Of a stretch of DNA of 64,000 nucleotides, positions 57,728 to 64,000 are shown one piece after another. The DNA lies in NCBI GenBank assembly GCA_942159475.1, contig OW804094.1, positions 17,568,067 through 17,632,066 of the forward strand, read 5' to 3'. Both the position numbers and the translations under genes were made by a program. Every line of letters begins with the position of its first letter. Positions within the stretch are counted from its first letter, which is position 1. Source of the stretch: Sthenelais limicola (lineage: Eukaryota; Annelida; Polychaeta; Phyllodocida; Sigalionidae). The notes under the pieces are model-generated. The model saw nothing but the letters and a program-made list of their open reading frames with translations. It searched no databases and had not been told where the DNA came from.

Positions 57728-58422
57728 AATTCTCCCTTGTACAACTTCATGCAGTGAGGAGGTACTGAGGCATTGTGTCACAATGGACCTTCTCCCTTGT
57801 ACAACTTCATGCAGTGAGGAAGTACTGAGGCATTGTGTCACAATGCACCATCTACCTTGTACAACTTCATGCAGTGAGGAAGTACTGAGGCATTGTGTCA
57901 CAATGAACCTTCTCCCTTGTACAACTTCATGCAGTGAGGAAGTACTGAGGCATTGTGTCACAGTGAACCTTCTCCCTTGTACAACTTCATGCAGTGAGGA
58001 AGTACTGAGGCATTGTGTCACAATGGACCATCTACCTTGTACAACTTCATGCAGTGAGGAAGTACTGAGGCATTGTGTTACAATGGACCTTCTCTCTTGT
58101 ACAACTTCATGCAGTGAGGAAGTACTGAGGCATTGTGTCACAATGGACCTTCTCCCTTGTACAACTTCATGCAGTGAGGAGGTACTGAGGCATTGTGTCA
58201 CAATGGACCTTCTCCCTTGTACAACTTCATGCAGTGAGGAAGTACTGAGACATTGTATTACAATGGACCATCTCCCTTGTACAACTTCATGCAGTGAGGA
58301 GGTACTGAGGCATTGTGTCACAATGGACCTTCTCCCTTGTACAACTTCATGCAGTGAGGAAGTACTGAGGCATTGTGTCACAATGGACCTTCTCCCTTGT
58401 ACAACTTCATGCAGTGAGGAGG
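57728..58422 (+). repeat. 60-bp tandem array, 12 units
   Basis: The unit is CTTCTCCCTTGTACAACTTC then ATGCAGTGAGGAAGTACTGA then GGCATTGTGTCACAATGGAC, repeated in perfect 60-bp register. Units differ at few sites. Both strands are open through the whole array because 60 is divisible by 3 and the unit lacks stops. There is no splice signal in phase with the SPATA1-like gene, so I treat it as an intronic minisatellite. Confidence 0.92.
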
Positions 58423-58429
58423 TTCACCG

Positions 58430-59109
58430 TCTCAAAATTAACAATCTCAATTAAAACGGTTACTCGATCTGGATTTGGGAAATATAAAGTCCTAAGGTTT
58501 GTTTGTTAAGAACTAGCTGTGCTCCAAGGCCTCCATCTAAACATAGACTAAATAAAAGTATAGATGCCAGCTAGAGACAAGACTAGCATGCTGCTGCTGC
58601 TGCTCGATCACACCCTGCCATACCCATCTAACTTCCCTGTGTGCCACTACCCTTGCGTGCCACCTCCCTGTGTGCCATCACCCTGTGTGCCATCACTAGT
58701 CAGCTCCCTGCCACACACTAAGGGTAAATTCCCTGCGCTTTACTTCTCTACTAAATCATCATTATTTTGATAAAACTTCATTTTGCCTGATTTTTTTCAT
58801 TTTCTTTTTTTTAGACTTGGTTGTCTTTTTGTTTCTTTCACTGAAAAACAAAATTTTATTTGATCATATGATTTGCAATTGATAATATTTAAAAAAAAAT
58901 CAACTTAAAATAGCGCTTAGCTATTAGTTTAAATTCCTCGCCTTCCAAAGGCAATAAACACATTTTCTTGTTTTCTTTGCTTTTAAATTTTAACTAGAAT
59001 TTCGAAAAAAGATAATGAAGTATTTTTTCCCTTTCATCAATTTTCCAAGTATTTTCATCACTGGTTTGGGATACTTTTCTTATGTAGATTTCATCCTTTC
59101 TCTCTACAG
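58430..59109. other. Intron sequence before exon 5
   Basis: It contains a CCCTGTGTGCCA short repeat (58630-58700) and a T-rich stretch. It ends with the exon 5 acceptor. Confidence 0.5.
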
Positions 59110-60478
59110 GCCAATCTTACCGTTCCGTCTCCCCTATTACCAATACAGTTAGCGACCCTCACTCTGGCCGCACCAAACAAAGTGACCCCCCAGATTCTTT
59201 ATCCAGTGTCAACTCTTTAAAGACCCAGGGATGGGTGGAAGGCCCGGGAATGAGAAGATTAACCAATTTTGGCAGTAACAGACACATTAACCAGTTAACC
59301 CCCGTCATAGGTAGTGAACCACCGGGTATAGAGACTGCCCGGACATCCCCCGCAGACCACCATAACCATGTAAATCCAACCCCTGGGGTATTTATCCACC
59401 CCTCCTCTGCTTCCACCACCTCTCAACAACCCCACGTCCAGCAATTCAAGACTTCAGAGGGGTTGAATTCGGGACAACCACCCAACTCATTTTACCAGAA
59501 TAACAATAATATTTCGCCTCGTACAAATAACAATACAAATTTTGGTAATAATCAAGGACCAAATCAAGGGAACCAGAACACAACCTGGGCCACCCGCTCT
59601 GGTCCTCATCCCTCTCAGAGAGATGGCCAGGACCACGGTGGGGATGGGACAGCCCTGAATTCAACCCGCTCTGAGCCTAATGGTAACATGAATCACATCT
59701 ATGGCTCCTCCTATACAGTCGCTAGTCAGACTGACCTAAGGGATGTCGCAGATGCTCAGTATGGCTCCTTTCGTCCCCCACAAGGTCATAAAGGTCCATC
59801 AGATATAATGCGACCAATGAATGGAGGAGGTGGTGGAGGTGGAGGTGGTGGTGGTGGAGGTGGTGGTGAAAACTACCAAAATAACCCAAATAACCCCAAC
59901 TACAACCTGAATACTAATAATTCTGGTGCTTTCAAAACAGCAGATAACATGGATTACAGTAATCACTCCCAGCGACATCCTTCCCAACTTGGTTCCCAAC
60001 CTCACATAAACCCCCAACACCCGCATGCACAACAGTATGGAGATGGTACCAACTATTCCCACCACAACTCCTCACACAATGGTCCTCCATATACTAGTCA
60101 CCCCAATGGCCCTCAACATCACCACCAGCAGGGTCCTCATGATGGGGCATCACCTTACCAAGGCCCTCCTTACCAGGGTAACAACAACAACAGTCAGCAA
60201 CTACCTCCCAATGGTCCTAACCCTGGTCAGCAACCACAAAATGGACTATACCAACAACAGCAACAACAAGAGTATCAGAGGAACCTGGATGGAGGCCAAG
60301 GCAATGGCTATGAGCCCCCTCTCAGTGCTACCCCACCTAACTCAGCAGGTCCTGCCACCAATATTGGTATGAAGCGAGATGGCCGAGACACAAATAAGTA
60401 CAATAACAATGCAAGTGATGATTCAGGCATTTCCGAGATGGACGAGGCAGACCGCCGACGAGCCGAGGACAGATTGCA
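59110..60478 (+). CDS. SPATA1: SPATA1-like gene, exon 5 in window (very long Asn/Gln/His/Gly/Pro-rich exon)
   Basis: This is a 1,369-nt exon with acceptor TTTCTCTCTACAG and donor TTGCA|GTGAGT. Its first two bases complete the split Gly codon, and it then runs 455 codons open, ending two bases into a Gln codon. The first 60 residues are Ser/Thr/Pro-rich. The middle, from about 59480, is dominated by Asn, Gln, His, Gly, Pro and Ser, with Asn runs, a 15-residue Gly run (59823-59867) and a Gln run near 60253. The end is acidic and charged (DDSGISEMDEADRRRAEDRL), which suggests the lead-in to a coiled coil. Human SPATA1 is only about 440-460 residues in total, so this exon alone is about as long as the whole human protein. 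It is probably a disordered, prion-like linker. Codon usage and the single open frame support coding; overlapping frames of up to 115 codons are shadows. Confidence 0.85.
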
Positions 60479-60584
60479 GTGAGTAATGCTGATAAATCTC
60501 TTGTAGTTCTTTGTAATCCTTATTTCTTTTTCTAAATTGAAGAAGCAAAGTCACCATATATCCTTTGCTGGCAAGGTGTGACAC

Positions 60585-60796
60585 AGTCTAGGCCCAAATC
60601 CTCAGATCAGATAAGAATGGTATACCAGTGATTGGACGCCTACTTCGCTAATCAGTATCCTGACCTAGGACTAGGCGTTCTAATGGTATTATAATGTCAT
60701 TTTGTGGTCTCAATGGAATCATGATGGCATTAAGTGGTTTGAGGCGAGATGCTTTCCCCCTGTTTGAAGGGACTCTCTCATCTTTGGGCCTAGACT
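60585..60796. mobile_element. M4 element, complete copy
   Basis: AGTCTAGGCCCAAA at the left is the exact mirror of TTTGGGCCTAGACT at the right, 212 bp. It lies about 100 bp after the exon 5 donor. Confidence 0.72.
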
Positions 60797-61455
60797 TGAT
60801 ACTGGCTGGATCTACACCCAGAAGGAGACAGCCTGCCTTCCTATACTGGCAAAACTCTTTAGACTACTATCATGCAGTAGATGGCTATGACTTTTAGTTT
60901 CTCTAGGAGTGCTGAACATTGTAAATCTCTCCCATGTACTATTGTGAGAAGATAGGCAACCTCTTTTAGTTTTGGTGCTGACATTATGACATGTTTCATT
61001 TCCTACAGATTCTCAGATGAAACCTATTGTTGAATGATACACATTTACAATACTTTATCTTCACTCTTCATGTATATTTAGTTGTGGGTAAACTGTCTCT
61101 CAGTCAAGATCCCAGTCCTTGATTTTAAAAAAAAAATTCTTTAGCTTTTAACCTCAAGAAAACGTCAAGCTATATCTAAATAGAAATTTGATCAAACTGT
61201 TACCTGCATTCATCCAAATGGGATCACTTTTAGTAGAAGGAGAAACCTGAAAAAAGGGCATCATTTCTCCTCATGAAAGAGAACAGAACAGAACAGTTTA
61301 ACCATGGCTCATAAGCCACTTGGTAGTTGCATATAATTCTTGAGGTAGCATTTTATTTGTAAAGCAACTCTATTTCTTTTAGGCAACATATGAAAACATC
61401 CATGCTGGATAGTACGATTCTTTTCGGATTGGATGTAACTTAAATATTATAATAT
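60797..61455. other. No feature recognised
   Basis: Intron sequence. Confidence 0.5.
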
Positions 61456-61862
61456 GTGATCCGTTTTAGGAAAATGAGTCATAAGTCGCAAAATATAGAT
61501 TTTGAGGTAGCACCATATTTCAAAAGAGGAGATCAAGGGGATTCCAATGATAGTAAACACTAGGACACCTTATAAGGATTTCTATATTTTAAGTTTGATA
61601 TTTTTATTTTTGAAAAAAAAGTTTGCAATGTTTCTGGATGGGTAATTACCAGTAAAGTAACTAAATATACTCCATACGTAGGCCCACAAAACACAAGGAT
61701 ATATTTTATACAATGTCCCGAAATTTGTTACACTGATTTATATGACTATAAGTGCTAAGCCCTCTAAACATCAGAGCATTCCAATAAAGAGATCTCGTGA
61801 AATAACCCCTTTGAAAAATATCAATTTAGCGACTTGTGACTCATTTTACTGGAACACATCAC
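61456..61862 (-). mobile_element. M2 MITE copy
   Basis: GTGATCCGTTTTAGG to CTGGAACACATCAC, with ATAT on both sides. Confidence 0.87.
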
Positions 61863-61987
61863 ATATCATATTGGTTTCAAATGAATAATAATAAAAAGTG
61901 AGACTGAGAGACACTTTACTCTTTAGTTAACCTCCTGAATACATTTCCCATTAGTGTACTAGTAATGAGTGAGTGTGTGCTGTCTAG

Positions 61988-62053
61988 GTCTACTATCAGA
62001 GAGACCAGTCAGGAGAAGTCATCTACAACCTACTCACGAGGCGGCCCCCCAGG
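61988..62053 (+). CDS. SPATA1: SPATA1-like gene, exon 6 in window
   Basis: The acceptor is GTGTGCTGTCTAG and the donor is CCCAGG|GTAAGC. The exon is 66 nt. Its first base completes the Gln codon split at the end of the long exon, and it leaves two bases (GG) open. It encodes STIRETSQEKSSTTYSRGGP plus one more residue, which is Ser/Thr-rich and basic with no known domain. The call rests on splice consensus and phase match; there is no family similarity to lean on. M2 copies flank it closely, ending 125 nt upstream and starting 52 nt downstream. Confidence 0.7.
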
Positions 62054-62105
62054 GTAAGCAGCTCACTGTACAGAGGCGAGCTACTCACGAATAAGTTTAT
62101 AATAT

Positions 62106-62339
62106 GTGATGAGTTAAAGGAAAATGAGTCACAAGTCGCAAAATTGATATTTTTCAATTTTTCTGCTCCATAAGATGGCCAAGGATATATTCAATACACT
62201 CATAAAATTTGGTATATGCATTTATATGACTTAAAGTGGTAAGCCCCTCAAAAATGAGAACATTGCAATAATGAGATCTTGTGAATAAATCACTTTGGAA
62301 AATATCATTTTAGCGACTCATTTTCCTGTAATAAATCAT
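62106..62339 (+). mobile_element. M2 MITE copy, internally deleted
   Basis: GTGATGAGTTAAAGG at the left and TTTTCCTGTAATAAATCAT at the right, only about 234 bp. It starts 52 nt after the exon 6 donor. Confidence 0.8.
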
Positions 62340-62747
62340 AAATAATCTAAGCAAGAGACATGGGAGGGGTGGGGGAGGGAATAGCAGACACATGATGGTG
62401 GAATTTTGGAAGAATGTATCCATAAAACCTAAAACTAAATTCAATGTCTCACCCAAATGCACAATATCAGTTCTTAAACCATGAAGACATGCCCAGTTTG
62501 TATCTAAGCTACCTTATCAACATTAAAATGATATGTTCTAAAATTTCTGAAGAATTTTCAATGTTCTAAATTGTTTTTAATTCCAATTTCATTCGTTCAG
62601 TGATTGAAAGTTGACAAACTAAGCAACTACAATTAAATTTACACACTAAGCAACGTCCATTAAAATTTAAAGTCATTTATGAAGTTGTGAATTAGATAAA
62701 ATAAAATAAATTGTGAAAAGATAAGTTGCCATTACAATTCTAAGCAG
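62340..62747. other. Intron before the duplicated exon
   Basis: AT-rich. The last 40 bases (AATTGTGAAAAG...GTTGCC) are shared with the region before the second exon copy. Confidence 0.55.
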
Positions 62748-62855
62748 GTCTGGAGTGGAGGAAGGCCTAGAAATGACACTAGATTCAGATACAAAAACCT
62801 CAGCCTCCAGAAGGGGGAGTGCTAGCTCTGGGACAATGGGACACCATGGTACCGG
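62748..62855 (+). CDS. SPATA1: SPATA1-like gene, exon 7 in window (copy 1 of a duplicated 108-nt exon)
   Basis: The acceptor is CAATTCTAAGCAG and the donor is ACCGG|GTAAGC. The exon is 108 nt, so it is symmetric: phase 2 on both sides. Read in the frame set by the previous exon it encodes G-SGVEEGLEMTLDSDTKTSAS followed by RRGSASSGTMGHHGTG. The RRGS motif is a possible basophilic-kinase site, which is inference. A second copy lies 860 bp downstream with the same length, phase and splice sites. Conserved length and phase in both copies argue that both are real exons. Confidence 0.7.
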
Positions 62856-63607
62856 GTAAGCACTAGCACACTCACACACACATATATAAATACACATGAA
62901 CATGGTAATAGGAGTTAAAGATGCATTCTCAGCTATCACGACAAAACAAATAAAAAAAAAAATTCACTCATATTATAACTTATAGGACCGGATTTATCAA
63001 TATTCTGCTGCTGGTATATGTTTATACAATAATTTGAAGCCTAATCACGGAGAGGATAACGCTGCCAGTGAGCGATAATAAGTGAAGTCATCGCATGAAA
63101 ACATTTGGGCAGGTCCTCCAAATACAAATGAGGACGTTTTAGAAGCCCTTTACCAAAAACAACTGAACAAAATACTCCACAAATTTGGTCAAATCAAATG
63201 ACTTTTAGAAGGGTCGGAAAAGAATGAAACAAGTAGAACATGTTCAGTAATTTGCCAACATTAACTGAGAGAGTAGCTTTAACCTTTATTGAACAATTGT
63301 AATGAAAAAACACACACTAATCAACAACCATGTATACATATATAATTCCAGTTAATACTTAACCTACCTCGAAAATATAATTTAAATATATAAAAAAGAA
63401 TATTATAAGGTCTTTGTATCTAAAAAAAGACACACCAAAAATGCATTTCCATTATTCACTTAATAACTGTAAAAGTGGGCAGCTAAACTACAACCATTAC
63501 ACCTTCTATAAAACAACATGACATTATTATAAACTTGTGAAATAAATTGTTTTATTTTCATGAATTAAAATAAAATTGTGAAAAGTTGCCTTCAAAATCC
63601 TGAGCAG
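62856..63607. other. Intron between the duplicated exons
   Basis: AT-rich with no recognised repeats. Its 3' end resembles the 3' end of the preceding intron, marking the duplication boundary. Confidence 0.55.
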
Positions 63608-63715
63608 GTTTGGAGTGGAGGGAGGCCTAAAAATGACACTAAATACAGACACAAAAGCTACAGCCTCTAGAAGGGGAAGTGTCAGCTCTGGTGCAATGGG
63701 ACACCATGGTACAGG
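63608..63715 (+). CDS. SPATA1: SPATA1-like gene, exon 8 in window (copy 2 of the duplicated 108-nt exon)
   Basis: The acceptor is AATCCTGAGCAG and the donor is ACAGG|GTAAGC. The exon is 108 nt in phase 2-2, and about 85% identical to the previous exon by eye. It encodes G-FGVEGGLKMTLNTDTKATAS followed by RRGSVSSGAMGHHGTG. Differences include Ser/Phe, Glu/Gly, Glu/Lys, Asp/Asn, Ser/Thr, Thr/Ala and Ala/Val, so most changes alter the residue, while SRRGS and MGHHGTG are kept. The intron just upstream is also similar (AATTGTGAAAAG...GTTGCC), so the duplication included flanking intron. Because the exon is symmetric, the two copies could be spliced in together or used as alternatives. The gene continues beyond the window. 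Confidence 0.68.
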
Positions 63716-63802
63716 GTAAGCCTCAGCACATGATATACATGTACATGTACAAGGTTGTGGGTAGAGTGCTGCTTACGTCTTAACCTTGCAATCAGAAAAT
63801 CT

Positions 63803-64000
63803 GTGATGTGTTTCAGGAAAATAAGTCATAAGTCGCAAAATTCATATTTTTCAAAGTGTTTTTATCACAAGATCACATTATTGGAATGTTCTAATTTTTA
63901 GAGAGTTTATTACTTACAGCTATATCAATTAATGTATCAAATTTCAGGACAATCTATCTAATATATCCTTTCGTTTTAAGGGTCCTCATATGGACTACAT
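63803..64000 (+). mobile_element. M2 MITE copy, cut by the window edge
   Basis: It starts GTGATGTGTTTCAGG followed by AAAATAAGTCATAAGTCGCA. It lies 87 nt after the exon 8 donor. Confidence 0.85.

Noticed and set aside
57728..58422. CRISPR-like array
   Set aside because: The repeats are directly contiguous with no unique spacers, in a eukaryotic intron.
57707..58454. Opposed 223- and 224-codon repeat frames as a possible repeat protein
   Set aside because: The open frames follow from a 60-bp unit without stops. Unit differences are mostly residue-changing, and no splice site joins it in phase to the gene.
60025..60372. 115-codon frame overlapping exon 5
   Set aside because: Shadow of the coding exon in another frame. 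Its composition (Thr/Met/Val) reflects shifted Asn/His codons.

Overview
The window is animal nuclear DNA, most likely from a marine invertebrate. It is AT-rich, has no bacterial-style gene packing, and carries GT-AG introns, microsatellites and a dense load of small transposons. One repeat family has a (CTCACT)n tail next to a 'GGGCGTAAAGCAACCAATCT' block, which recalls repeat ends I associate with molluscs. I cannot fix the phylum from sequence alone.

Only one host gene is supportable. It is a plus-strand, multi-exon homologue of SPATA1 (spermatogenesis-associated protein 1), seen as eight exons between 13123 and 63715. The exons keep one continuous reading frame across seven introns, with matching phases at every junction. 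Exons 1-4 encode the conserved SPATA1 N-terminal domain. Exon 4 runs on into low-complexity sequence, and exon 5 (1,369 nt) is a very long Asn/Gln/His/Gly/Pro-rich stretch. Exons 7 and 8 are a tandem duplicate of one 108-nt exon. The start codon exon and the expected C-terminal coiled coil are not in the window. Intron 2 is 33.6 kb and holds about half of the window.

Nearly everything else is mobile or repetitive. Family M1 (about 235 bp, ends GGGTCAG...CTGACCC, 4-bp target duplications) has 29 copies. A tandemly duplicated host segment at 41387-41971, with one filled and one empty site, fixes its boundaries and its 4-bp duplication directly. Family M2 (about 405 bp, ends GTGATGTG...CACATCAC, also 4-bp duplications) has 13 copies, three of them within 90 nt downstream of gene splice donors. 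Smaller families include M3 (ATAGGGGA ends), M4 (AGTCTAGGCCC ends), M5 (GGGAGGTT ends), M6 (110-bp palindromes), a PIF/Harbinger-like pair with TWA duplications, a hAT-like element with an 8-bp duplication and a pogo/mariner-like element. A tRNA-derived SINE sits inside an M1 copy with a 19-bp duplication, and there is a Penelope-type hammerhead-like motif. LINE relics on the minus strand at 22.6-24.1 kb lie between two inverted 0.7-kb repeats (20.1 and 29.5-30.2 kb).

Tandem arrays: 76-bp units at the left edge, a 52-bp pyrimidine-rich minisatellite (5.6-6.8 kb), a 12-bp TGACG array (7.8-8.0 kb), a GA-rich tract (13.4-13.9 kb), a pyrimidine tract (16.9-17.2 kb), a GATA microsatellite (41.1 kb) and a 60-bp array (57.7-58.4 kb). 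The longest open frames outside the gene come from these arrays and are not genes.
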